A stretch of DNA of 64,000 nt from Physcocola sp002396385 (GTDB lineage Bacteria > Bacteroidota > Bacteroidia > Bacteroidales > Paludibacteraceae), in assembly GCA_946535435.1 (NCBI GenBank), contig CAMNDM010000015.1:1-64000 (forward strand), given 5' to 3'. The notes under the pieces were generated by a model that was not told where the DNA came from, made no database searches, and saw only the letters and a program-made list of their open reading frames with translations. Positions 22,594 to 31,168 of this stretch are shown here, one piece after another (the first letter of the stretch is position 1; every line of letters begins with the position of its first letter). Position numbers and translations under genes: made by a program.

Positions 22594-23957
22594 TTTATGC
22601 CTCCTATCACATTATGCGAAAACTGTTTTCTTGTATAGACGTGTTCTTCGTTTTCGTTTACTATTATGTATTCGTTTTCTTTGGTCGTGAATCGATATAA
22701 CAGCATAAGGCTGATGTTGTTTGTAATAGGGAAAAATAGCTTAGAGGAAGCCCGGTGTTTAGATTTGTTGAGTAAAGTATAGAAAGTCGAATAGTCGTTT
22801 TCACTATAGAATTTCATGTTTCCATAGGCATATGACAACTCTATCCACAACCAATCTTGTAATTTACCACCGATTGTTTCTTCTAATATAAAATGACTAT
22901 TTTTATCGTATATAACGTCTGCAATAGTTGAAGTCGCATAGAGGTCTAAGTTCCTAAGCGGATATATGGTAAACCTTAATTTAGGTTGCCATATGCTGTT
23001 CTCCATGACATTTGCGTAGCTACAGTGCAACTCGGGAAATATCCAGTCAAAACTCTTTTTTACACTAGCTCCGATGGCATAGCTATGAAGGGTTACAGAT
23101 GTACCTACTAATTCGTATGAAGAAACTACTATACTTTGATAAGGATTATTCATGAAAAATGAATATGGGTAGAATGTATAGTATGGAAAATAAGGATAGT
23201 AGTGGTACATATTGTGGAAATTATTGTACCAGTAGTTGTTGGTGTTGTTGAAAAAATTATTCTGATTTTGTGGTTGGTTCTGATTGTTGTCTTTTTTCTC
23301 CTCAATTGTGTTATACTTATCGTTGACGTAAGCTCCACAAAGAGCAAACACCCAACCAGATGGTCTGTTAACCTCGATTCGTCCAGAATACGTTATTTGT
23401 CTTTCATCGATGTTGAAGTCTTCCCACGCATTTTTACTGTAAGCAGTCTGGATGCCTTTGGTAGAACATAACGAAAAATGATGTTTATAGGAGACTTGAG
23501 ATGATATGTTGTGTTCTAATTGTATTAATCCGTAACCGCTGTTTTTATATTCAGGATAGATGAACGTAGTATCTGAGTCCTCAACATTCCGATTCCCTAG
23601 CACGCCTCCTTCAATGTATGCCGATGCAAATGCTTTTGGCCGTGTTAGATAGTAAGATTGGTTTTGAGCAGACAAATAAGAAAATATGGCTTTTGACTGG
23701 TTTATTCGGTTCAGTCGTAAATACGATCCATATAGATAATCGGCGCCAACTTCGTCAGAAGGTTGACGTCTAAAATAATTCTCTAAATAATAAACAGCCT
23801 TTGTGTATTCTTTCTGTTGGAATGCTGATATGCCCATCCGTTTGTCATAATCCATATCTAAAGGGAGTTCTTCTGTATGGTCAACCTCATTTGCACAGAT
23901 CTTGTCCATACATAAAAAACTTAGTACGAAAAGGAATATGTATTTTAATTCGGACAT
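22581..23957 (-). CDS. TPR plus outer-membrane barrel protein with an N/Q- and aromatic-rich insert
   Basis: A 458-residue secreted protein. Signal peptide about 1-22 (FLFVLSFLCMDKICA), TPR-like helices at 35-105 (GISAFQQKEYTKAVYYLENY), then alternating beta strands to the end with a terminal Phe (NVIGGIKCNF), typical of outer-membrane barrels. Residues 224-249 are almost only Asn, Gln and Phe, and 246-273 are packed with Tyr, Phe and Pro (YHYYPYFPYYTFYPYSFF), an odd aromatic loop. It starts one base after the stop of the M23 fusion gene and overlaps the next TPR gene by 13 bases. Confidence 0.75.
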   Translation of the reverse strand: MSELKYIFLFVLSFLCMDKICANEVDHTEELPLDMDYDKRMGISAFQQKEYTKAVYYLENYFRRQPSDEVGADYLYGSYLRLNRINQSKAIFSYLSAQNQSYYLTRPKAFASAYIEGGVLGNRNVEDSDTTFIYPEYKNSGYGLIQLEHNISSQVSYKHHFSLCSTKGIQTAYSKNAWEDFNIDERQITYSGRIEVNRPSGWVFALCGAYVNDKYNTIEEKKDNNQNQPQNQNNFFNNTNNYWYNNFHNMYHYYPYFPYYTFYPYSFFMNNPYQSIVVSSYELVGTSVTLHSYAIGASVKKSFDWIFPELHCSYANVMENSIWQPKLRFTIYPLRNLDLYATSTIADVIYDKNSHFILEETIGGKLQDWLWIELSYAYGNMKFYSENDYSTFYTLLNKSKHRASSKLFFPITNNISLMLLYRFTTKENEYIIVNENEEHVYTRKQFSHNVIGGIKCNF

Positions 23958-23958
23958 T

Positions 23959-26154
23959 TTATTCGTATCGTTCCCCCTCTATTCTGATTGTTTTAGAACT
24001 TCCTGATGAAGTAAAAATTTGAATAGCGTCAATTTTTCCCTCTAAAATAATGGTTTTAAATGAATATAGTTGCTTTTCTTTTTTGAAAAATGTTGAATTT
24101 ACCCTCGAATAGAGTGTGCATACGTTTGTTCCTTCACTTTTTTCTTGTGTGTATTTTATTGAGTAATGTGCTGTGTAAAAGCTTTTCAATGGAGATAAGA
24201 GGTCTTGCATAAACAGAGGTAGGCCTTTGCCTATTGTACTTAGTGAAATAGGTTCGTTAATTCTCCAGGAACAGTCTGTTGTTAATTCGACATTATAATT
24301 AGACAAGTAGAAGAAATAAAGATTACTGTCTTTCTTCCCTTCGTAACGATAGAAGTAGAAGTTTGATTTGTTTGTACCGAACCATGCGTAATTTCCATTA
24401 CCGTCGTCAATGTAATTTAAACCATAAAGATCTATTCGCAACTTCCAATTCTCAATATCGTTATTGTCTTTAATAGTAAGTTTTTTTAACGCAGACAGGT
24501 TGTAAGCACAAAACAAGTTTAGATTGGACACAGGGTTGCTTACAAGGTCATCTTTTTTAGGAGTGTAGCATTTTTCAAATATATTTTCACCATTAGAAAA
24601 AATTTGAATATCTGTTAGCGGATACTGTATTGTTGTAGAACCTATAACTGGTTTATTTTGAAACTGCATATGTATATGCGGGTACGGAGAATGACCGGAA
24701 TTACCACATATGGCTAACGGTTGACCTTTTTGAACCGATTGGTTAATGGATACACATATCGATCCCTTTTGCAAGTGACAAATCGCTATATAAAGGTTGT
24801 TGTCTATTTTTAAGATGATATAGTTTCCCCAGTTTTGTAACTTGTTGTCTTTTCCAGGTATATTGTCGTTCACTTCGTTCTCGATTTTCACTACAGTTGC
24901 GTTCGCCGGAGCTATAATAGGTTTTCCGAAACAATAATAGTCTTCGAGTGAATGTCCATCGTTAGAGAATTGTTTCCCGTCTTTGTCTTCTATCACATAA
25001 TCCCATGCATGTTTCCAGTGCCCCTTGTGGGTAAATTCTCCGTTTTCGCCTTGAGAGACTTTCCAAATACCAAGAAAAGGCAATCCGACGGAGAAGTAAT
25101 TGATAAAGGCTAGACGTTTTTCGTTAACCAACGTATTGTATTTTAGTTTTTCGGGGGTAGATTCAATGAATTTTGCAATTTCTGGATTCAATACGCACTT
25201 TTGCTGTTTTATGAAGTACAAGAAAAGTAGTGTAGTAGAGCAGAAAGCGAGAGAATAGGTGGGTAGGTAGAAATAGTCCAGGAAACGGGAAGAAGAAAAG
25301 ATGAGCAAGTATTGTAACGGTATGAGTAAAAGACTCCAGATGACTGATTTTTTTGAAGGGACAACATAGTAGCAGCCAATTGCAAGCGAAGTGAAAATGA
25401 AATTGAAACCAAGTAATTCGTATGGCATGTTATACATAGTTCCGTTGATCAGTTGGAACATGTGCAAAGCCACGACATGGTTCAGCATAGATAAGCAAAA
25501 AGCTATTCGTGAAAAGTGGAATAGACCTATAGATACTAGAAGTCCGAAAAACAGGTTCTTTTGAAAAAATATACTGCTGATACTTAAAAAATAGGTTCTA
25601 AGTATATTAGGTAGTTGGTTGAGTATTTCATTTACTTTGTTTGTAGTGTCAGAATAACGCCAAATCGTATTCTCGTGGACCGACGTTATTCCATAACCAA
25701 GAAAGTCGTCTGTACAGTTCGCGGAAAGTTGTATGCACCATAAGGCCAGTAAAAAAGGAATAGAAACATAAGGAAGGTTGTGTTTTTTGAATACGCCATC
25801 AATGAATACGCTCAGAAAAACGATGAGCATTGATGATGCGAACAGCATAAATAATGAAAATGTGCAGAACGAGAAGATGGACCCCACTGCTATACCTGTC
25901 AGTACGGCGTTGAACCCATAATACCCTGTTTGAATTTTAAGTCGGTCAAGACGAAGCAGATGTGAAAACAAGTTGACTAACACTACGCTCATTAGTCCGT
26001 ATATTCCTGCAACGTAGTTGAAGAATGAAAGAGAAAGGAGTATCGCCCCCAATACATATGTTTGGGAAAAGAAAATACTAGAGTAACTGTGAAGTATGGT
26101 ATCTAGGATATATTTAATGGTTGGGCTTTTCATCCGTTCTTTGCTTTCAATCAA
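23959..26154 (-). CDS. Urea-transporter-like / M23 peptidase fusion
   Basis: A 731-residue inner-membrane protein. Residues 1-315 carry about ten membrane helices with the urea-transporter signature-like GYYGFNAVLTGIAVG at 77-91, echoed by ELLGFNFIFTSLAIGCYYV in the second half. Residues 360-515 are an M23 metallopeptidase: H379/H382 and D385 in GHWKHAWDY, APANATVVKIENEVND, H460 in CHLQKGS and H493/H495 in PHIHMQF, so the zinc ligands appear intact. A C-terminal 200-residue beta-rich domain follows. The start overlaps the decarboxylase stop by four bases. The fusion would couple a small-molecule channel to a cell-wall peptidase domain. Confidence 0.8.
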   Translation of the reverse strand: MIESKERMKSPTIKYILDTILHSYSSIFFSQTYVLGAILLSLSFFNYVAGIYGLMSVVLVNLFSHLLRLDRLKIQTGYYGFNAVLTGIAVGSIFSFCTFSLFMLFASSMLIVFLSVFIDGVFKKHNLPYVSIPFLLALWCIQLSANCTDDFLGYGITSVHENTIWRYSDTTNKVNEILNQLPNILRTYFLSISSIFFQKNLFFGLLVSIGLFHFSRIAFCLSMLNHVVALHMFQLINGTMYNMPYELLGFNFIFTSLAIGCYYVVPSKKSVIWSLLLIPLQYLLIFSSSRFLDYFYLPTYSLAFCSTTLLFLYFIKQQKCVLNPEIAKFIESTPEKLKYNTLVNEKRLAFINYFSVGLPFLGIWKVSQGENGEFTHKGHWKHAWDYVIEDKDGKQFSNDGHSLEDYYCFGKPIIAPANATVVKIENEVNDNIPGKDNKLQNWGNYIILKIDNNLYIAICHLQKGSICVSINQSVQKGQPLAICGNSGHSPYPHIHMQFQNKPVIGSTTIQYPLTDIQIFSNGENIFEKCYTPKKDDLVSNPVSNLNLFCAYNLSALKKLTIKDNNDIENWKLRIDLYGLNYIDDGNGNYAWFGTNKSNFYFYRYEGKKDSNLYFFYLSNYNVELTTDCSWRINEPISLSTIGKGLPLFMQDLLSPLKSFYTAHYSIKYTQEKSEGTNVCTLYSRVNSTFFKKEKQLYSFKTIILEGKIDAIQIFTSSGSSKTIRIEGERYE

Positions 26155-27461
26155 TATTTAACTGAATCTGTTGAATCTTTTTCTTTAAGCAAATTTATAG
26201 AACCATCGTCTTTTATCATTACAACCGTCGGACGTAAATTAATAAATTGCATCCATTGCGTCATATTGTACGCTCCCACATTCAGTATTGCAACAACATC
26301 GTCTTTTCTTACTGCAGGGAGTAGAACCGATTCCCTTATGACATCGATGTTCATACATAGCGGTCCATAAACGGTTGTATCTTCATAAAAGTCAGTATAT
26401 GGCTTTGTCGGCACAATCTCATGGTTGTACCAAAACGATGTGTAGAGAAGGTTGACGCCGGCATCTATAGTTAGCAGTCTGTGTCCTGTCCTATTCCTTT
26501 TAGAAGAAATAACGCTTGCTAACAGGGTTACAGCGTTGTCTATAAGTGCTCTTCCTGTTTCAAGGACTAATGTTGGCCTTTCTTCTTCGTTGAATTCAGA
26601 GTTGAAAAGTTCTTTTGTAATGCTGTTGGCATAGTTAGACAGAGAGGGTATGGACATGTTGTTATAGGCTTTGAGGGTGTTTTGTGACGCAAAACCGCCA
26701 CCCATGTCTATATAGTCAATTGTGGAGTTAAGCTCTTTTCTGATTCTGAGAGCAAAATGAACCATTTTTTGAGCGGCAACTTTATAGGGGTTGGTAGATA
26801 GTATAAAAGTGCCAATGTGGCAATGTATGCCAATCAGTTTCAAGTGTTTTGAATTTATTATTCTTTTAGCAGCAGAAAAGGCTTCATTGTTTTCGTAATT
26901 AAAGCCAAAACGTTCCCATTCGTTGTTGGTCCCTGTCTTCATGTTAAGCCGAATGGCAGTCTTGACAGGAACATTTAAGTGCTCGGCTAGCGATTCCAAC
27001 AGATAAAGTTCGTCAAAGCTGTCGATATGTATTATCACTTTTTTGTGTATGGCATATATTAAATCTTCTTTTTTCTTGTTAGGACCGTTGAAGATAATCT
27101 TGTTGCCTGGCATACCGTTTCTTAAAGCTTTCTCTAATTCAAAAGAAGAGACAACTTCTGCTATTGAACCTTCTTGATGAAAAACTTTGCAAACCTCGTC
27201 AAAATAATTTGTTTTATATGACCAGGCGAACTGGATTTTCGGATAGAAACGGTTAAACACAAGTTTTGCTTCCCTTATGTTTTCCCTTATTTGTTTTTCA
27301 GACACCGCGAACAATGGAGAACCATATTGTTTTACCAACCTATTGGTACTTATACCATCAATGTCGGTTAATGGCGATTTGTAGCAGGTTTGTCCTCCCT
27401 TTGAAGGAAGGATTGAGCTTACAAGCTTAATTGAAGGACGTTCATATTGTGCCATAATCAT
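26151..27461 (-). CDS. PLP-dependent decarboxylase, diaminopimelate/ornithine decarboxylase fold
   Basis: A 436-residue fold-type III enzyme. K83 in FAWSYKTNYF is the PLP lysine; IHCHIGTF near residue 215, DMGGGFA (phosphate-binding glycines) and YGPLCMNIDVI (equivalent of the C-x-x-x-D substrate motif of LysA) are present. Housekeeping LysA normally sits alone or with lysine genes; this copy overlaps by four bases with both an ATP-grasp gene and the M23 fusion. Substrate probably an amino acid or peptide-bound amino acid; not deducible from sequence. Two possible starts (MIM at 27461 and MAQ at 27455). Confidence 0.82.
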   Translation of the reverse strand: MIMAQYERPSIKLVSSILPSKGGQTCYKSPLTDIDGISTNRLVKQYGSPLFAVSEKQIRENIREAKLVFNRFYPKIQFAWSYKTNYFDEVCKVFHQEGSIAEVVSSFELEKALRNGMPGNKIIFNGPNKKKEDLIYAIHKKVIIHIDSFDELYLLESLAEHLNVPVKTAIRLNMKTGTNNEWERFGFNYENNEAFSAAKRIINSKHLKLIGIHCHIGTFILSTNPYKVAAQKMVHFALRIRKELNSTIDYIDMGGGFASQNTLKAYNNMSIPSLSNYANSITKELFNSEFNEEERPTLVLETGRALIDNAVTLLASVISSKRNRTGHRLLTIDAGVNLLYTSFWYNHEIVPTKPYTDFYEDTTVYGPLCMNIDVIRESVLLPAVRKDDVVAILNVGAYNMTQWMQFINLRPTVVMIKDDGSINLLKEKDSTDSVKY

Positions 27462-28501
27462 CTTTCTTTGTTCAACGAATATTTACAATAATCTTTCTGG
27501 TCAATGAGCATGTCCCATGAAAAACGTACAAACATTTTGCCTGCGCTATATTGTGTCTTTTTTTCTGGTTTTTCCCCTATTGCCAACAAGACTGTTTGTT
27601 CTGGAATGTTTTGCCCGACTCCCGTTGCCAAATAGATCCATGCGGGAATTCTTGGATTGATTTCCAATATATATATATGGTCATTTTTGTCTTTAATTAA
27701 CTCCAGTTCAAAACCACCTTTCCATTTGGTTTCCTGACAGAATCTAGTCGCTAAGGCAAGAATGCGTTCGTTGTTTATGGTTATACCAGACCACGCTTTG
27801 CCTTTTTCCGTTATCTGCATTTTCCGCATTGCAACGTTAGACAGAATATCGCCATTCCCGTCACCACAGCCGGTAACATTGAATTCAGTTCCCTCAATGA
27901 ACTCTTGTACGATAACAGGGAGTCCCCATTTAGCCGCCATCTTATAATAGGCATTCTGTGTTTCATCTAAGTTACGGCAGATTGTAGCTTCGTAGAATTT
28001 CCCCTTTACTACAATAGGGTATGAATTTTTTAAACCGTTAATTTCAGTCGTAGAATTTATTATTTGTGTAGTTGGTGTCAGCATTCCAGTCTTAGAGCAA
28101 AAACTCTTCAAATTGAATTTTTGTCTTTCTTCAAATTGCTGAAGAGAAGGTATGCACATTTTAATACCTAGCCTCTCCAGTTCTTTTTCTAGGTATATAA
28201 ACGATTTGAGTTCGGCATCTAAACAAGGTATAATGACGTCTATTTTTTCTTTTGCGTTTATTTCCTTTAGCCTTTCCATTAGAGCATTGCTACCAAATTG
28301 AGGATAGGGAATCTGATAGCATTTGTCGACGATATCGTACATAAAAATACCAGGATCAAGTAATTCGTAACTTAATCCGATGATCTTGCTTGAAAATAGG
28401 GTAGACGCCTTAAGACTGCGGATGATTGGAATGCCTGGCCCGGGATTGTCTGTGGCGTTTAATCCGGTTACTGCTATAGTCAAATGCCTATTCATATTCA
28501 A
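27458..28501 (-). CDS. ATP-grasp ligase
   Basis: A 347-residue ATP-grasp enzyme. An N-terminal Rossmann-like domain (IAVTGLNATDNPGPGIPIIR, a carbamoyl-phosphate-synthase-type start), PIVVKGKFYEATIC as the ATP-binding lysine loop near residue 165, VIVQEFIEGTEFNVTG as the hinge, and FELELI followed by ILEINPRIPAW as the metal-binding acidic residues and Asn. Such enzymes form amide or peptide bonds by activating a carboxylate as acyl phosphate. It overlaps the PqqD-like gene by 14 bases and the decarboxylase by four, so the three are made together. Confidence 0.82.
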   Translation of the reverse strand: MNMNRHLTIAVTGLNATDNPGPGIPIIRSLKASTLFSSKIIGLSYELLDPGIFMYDIVDKCYQIPYPQFGSNALMERLKEINAKEKIDVIIPCLDAELKSFIYLEKELERLGIKMCIPSLQQFEERQKFNLKSFCSKTGMLTPTTQIINSTTEINGLKNSYPIVVKGKFYEATICRNLDETQNAYYKMAAKWGLPVIVQEFIEGTEFNVTGCGDGNGDILSNVAMRKMQITEKGKAWSGITINNERILALATRFCQETKWKGGFELELIKDKNDHIYILEINPRIPAWIYLATGVGQNIPEQTVLLAIGEKPEKKTQYSAGKMFVRFSWDMLIDQKDYCKYSLNKER

Positions 28502-28736
28502 CTAAGTCGTATAGTTTGAGTAAGGAAAAGAAATCTGTTATGTCTGCTTTTGCTGTTGCCTTGTCTATTTGGTATTCTATTGTAAGGGTGTCAATAATCT
28601 CTTCTTCTGTTTTATTGGCATAAAGAAGAGAGAGAACGACCTGTCCAGTTTTGTTGACAATAAAATTATCTCCTGACTCGGCATTAAATACAATACCGTC
28701 GGTATCGGTTATATATGTGTGCGCTTTTAGTTTCAT
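28488..28736 (-). CDS. PqqD-family small protein
   Basis: An 82-residue protein with the PqqD pattern: an N-terminal strand pair (TDTDGIVFNAESGDNFIVNK), TGQVVLSLLYANKTEEEIID, and a winged helix with a C-terminal DFFSLLKLYDLVEYE. PqqD proteins hold a peptide substrate (RiPP recognition element) or serve as a partner of modifying enzymes. First gene of the six-gene operon, with GGAAG before the ATG. No precursor peptide gene is visible in the 155 bases between it and mltD, so the partner may be a larger protein, a small molecule or a peptide encoded elsewhere. Confidence 0.75.
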   Translation of the reverse strand: MKLKAHTYITDTDGIVFNAESGDNFIVNKTGQVVLSLLYANKTEEEIIDTLTIEYQIDKATAKADITDFFSLLKLYDLVEYE

Positions 28737-28837
28737 TCTTCCTTTTTTGCTAAATATAGAATAAGTGAGAGAAAACTGTTCTTTTTTTTCAATAAAACTA
28801 CGGTATTAGATGGTAAAATATATTGGCTTTTAAATTA

Positions 28838-28872
28838 GATAAGGCGAGTAGCAATTTTTTACTCGCCTTATC
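28838..28872 (-). terminator. 13-bp hairpin between mltD and the PqqD operon
   Basis: GATAAGGCGAGTA and its complement enclose nine bases. It follows the mltD stop by 20 bases on the minus strand. The following bases TCTAATTT are only modestly T-rich, so termination may be partial. Confidence 0.6.
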
Positions 28873-28891
28873 GATATCTTAGTCAAGCAGA

Positions 28892-30454
28892 CTATTTGTT
28901 CTTTACAACAATTATTTGTCCGATTCTTAAATTGTCGGAATTTAAAGAATTCCATTTCTTCAAATTTACAACCGAAACGTTATTTCGCACAGCAATTGAG
29001 TATAATGTGTCGCCGGGTTTGACTTTGTATCTTAAATCTTTTTCATTTGAAGCAACCGTGTTTTTGTTCTGGTTTTGATCTGATACCTTCTTTTTCTGTT
29101 GTGCTGTCGATGTTTTTTGAGGAGTAGATGCTAAAGTCTGGTTTTTAGCCACAGAAAGAGAAGAATCAGTAGCCGCTGAAGACGAGTCTGTCTTTGTTTC
29201 TGTTTTATGTCTTAATGTCGAATTATTTCTATGGTTGTTGTTGGTTCGGTACGCTGACAGTTTTAAAGGTTCAGCCTGAGGTCTGTGTTTTGTATATCCT
29301 GGAACTTCATAAGCAAGAATGGTGTTCCTATACATTTCATATTGGCTGATTTTGTCGGTTGGTAATATAAGCGTACAAGACCCAGTATTGCCCGGAATAA
29401 TGTCAGTACGGTATTGTGGATTAAGCATCCTTAATTCGTCTAAATCGATATCAAGCACATAGGCAATTTGTTCCATATGAACTTTATCGGTCACATTAAC
29501 GGTGTCGATATACCTACAGCGATCGGTGTATCGTGGGCAGATGTTGTGCTCGTTATAATAATTCATGGCATAAGTCGCAGCAATAAATGCGGGTACGTAT
29601 CCTCTTGTTTCTTTTGGTAGAAACGGATATATAGCCCAATAGTCCCGTTCGCCGCCGGCGCGCCTTATGGCTTTGTTTACATTGCCCGGACCACAGTTAT
29701 AGGCAGCAATCACAAGTGTCCAATCGTTATAAATGCTATACAGATGTTTTAGATAGCGAGCTGCTGCTTTCGACGATTTGATGGGATCGCGTCTTTCATC
29801 AACCAAACTATTGATTTTCAATCCATACATACGTCCAGTGGAACTGATAAACTGCCAAAGTCCGCTTGCGCCTGCTGGAGAGTATGCTTTCGGGTTTAAA
29901 GCAGATTCGATGACCGGCAAATACTTCAATTCGAACGGAACACCTTCCGAATCGAGTGCGTCTTCAAAAATAGGGAAGTAATAAGAGCTTTGACCTAGAA
30001 CCATTGACGTGAGTTTGCTCCTTCTTATGGTATAAAGCGATATAAAGTCTTTTACAACACTATTATAGGTTAATTCTACAATCGAAGGTATGCTTTGAAG
30101 CCTCTGTATGTATACGCTATCGTCAAGTAGGGTGGAAACTACAGAATCGGAAAGACAAGGCTCCGATTGTATAGCATAATTTGTTTGATAGTCGTGTAAT
30201 GCACTATCAAGTTTTATGATATAATCAAGAGGAATGTCTTTCTCACTATATATAATTTCTTTTTTTGCCGTAGGAGAGTTTAATATGGAATCTTGTATGC
30301 GGAATTGGTATGTCCGATTCCTATTATGCTGATTGTTTCTATGATAAGTGCGGCTTTTCCCTTTATGTCTTTTGTTATATGCGGCATTTGTTTGAAAAGA
30401 ACCGCATAAAAAAAAGGAAAGTAGTATAAGTGTGAATAATTTGGTATTAGACAT
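28892..30454 (-). CDS. mltD: Membrane-bound lytic murein transglycosylase D type, with LysM
   Basis: A 520-residue envelope enzyme that cleaves peptidoglycan glycan strands. Signal peptide about 1-24; an SLT/goose-lysozyme-like domain at about 165-310 with catalytic Glu in PVIESALNPKAYSPAGASG, GLWQFISSTGRMYGL and AAYNCGPGNVNKAIRRAGG; a low-complexity Ser/Thr/Lys linker at about 390-470; and one C-terminal LysM (YKVKPGDTLYSIAVRNNVSV). A second LysM-like part may lie near 315-365. Downstream of the DUF5683-like gene by 26 bases. Confidence 0.9.
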   Translation of the reverse strand: MSNTKLFTLILLSFFLCGSFQTNAAYNKRHKGKSRTYHRNNQHNRNRTYQFRIQDSILNSPTAKKEIIYSEKDIPLDYIIKLDSALHDYQTNYAIQSEPCLSDSVVSTLLDDSVYIQRLQSIPSIVELTYNSVVKDFISLYTIRRSKLTSMVLGQSSYYFPIFEDALDSEGVPFELKYLPVIESALNPKAYSPAGASGLWQFISSTGRMYGLKINSLVDERRDPIKSSKAAARYLKHLYSIYNDWTLVIAAYNCGPGNVNKAIRRAGGERDYWAIYPFLPKETRGYVPAFIAATYAMNYYNEHNICPRYTDRCRYIDTVNVTDKVHMEQIAYVLDIDLDELRMLNPQYRTDIIPGNTGSCTLILPTDKISQYEMYRNTILAYEVPGYTKHRPQAEPLKLSAYRTNNNHRNNSTLRHKTETKTDSSSAATDSSLSVAKNQTLASTPQKTSTAQQKKKVSDQNQNKNTVASNEKDLRYKVKPGDTLYSIAVRNNVSVVNLKKWNSLNSDNLRIGQIIVVKNK

Positions 30455-30480
30455 TACATAAAAACTGTTTAGTTCAAAGA

Positions 30481-31167
30481 CTAGAATGTGAAACTACACT
30501 GTAATCCATATGACGTGTTCCCAATTCCGAACCCTTCATACTGAGGTTGTATATAGGGATCTACATGAAACGATAAATCGTTTGTAACAGAAAAGTCATA
30601 CAAATGACCATCGACAAAAGCGTCAACAATATTTAAAACGTATAGTAACCCGACCCCAAATATACACAAATCTCTGTAACGTCGGTACGAATCTCTCTTT
30701 TTTCTTAACGTATTTCTCTTCCAATCGTCTGTTCCCGGTATGTTTTTAAACAAACGGTCGTAGCTTCTTGTATTGGGATCGTTGTCCATAAAGTCGTAGT
30801 AGGCATTGCTGTAGTCGTTATACATACGTCCCTGCCACGATATCAAGTAGCCGAATACAGCAGCCCCTCCGTAGATTACAGGAACCTTCCAATAACTTCT
30901 GTTGTATATTTGACCTAAGCCAGGACACAAAACAGAATACCACATCGCTTTGTTTGGATCTGGATTCCAATAGACCTGATTTAAATTATTCGTTTTTTCT
31001 ATGCCGGCTAAACTTGTGGAGTCGGGCAGAACAACAGGTGTTTCTGGGGTGATAATAATAGAATCTTGCTGCGCTGATGCGATACAGACATGGTTTACAA
31101 GGAAAAAAGCCAAAGCTATTCCCCTGATAATTCTATTATTCAATATGTTTGGAAGGCTGGTTGCCAT
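30481..31167 (-). CDS. DUF5683-like membrane/secreted protein
   Basis: A 228-residue protein with a signal-type N-terminus (GIALAFFLVNHVCIASAQ), then the typical WYSVLCPGLGQIYNRSYWKV and PVIYGGAAVFGYLISWQGRM with one or two membrane segments, RYRDLCIFGVGLLYVLNIVD, and a beta-type end. The GLGQIYNRxYWK pattern is characteristic of a Bacteroidetes family commonly found directly after parB, as here (gap one base). Function unknown. Confidence 0.8.
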   Translation of the reverse strand: MATSLPNILNNRIIRGIALAFFLVNHVCIASAQQDSIIITPETPVVLPDSTSLAGIEKTNNLNQVYWNPDPNKAMWYSVLCPGLGQIYNRSYWKVPVIYGGAAVFGYLISWQGRMYNDYSNAYYDFMDNDPNTRSYDRLFKNIPGTDDWKRNTLRKKRDSYRRYRDLCIFGVGLLYVLNIVDAFVDGHLYDFSVTNDLSFHVDPYIQPQYEGFGIGNTSYGLQCSFTF

Positions 31168-31168
31168 G

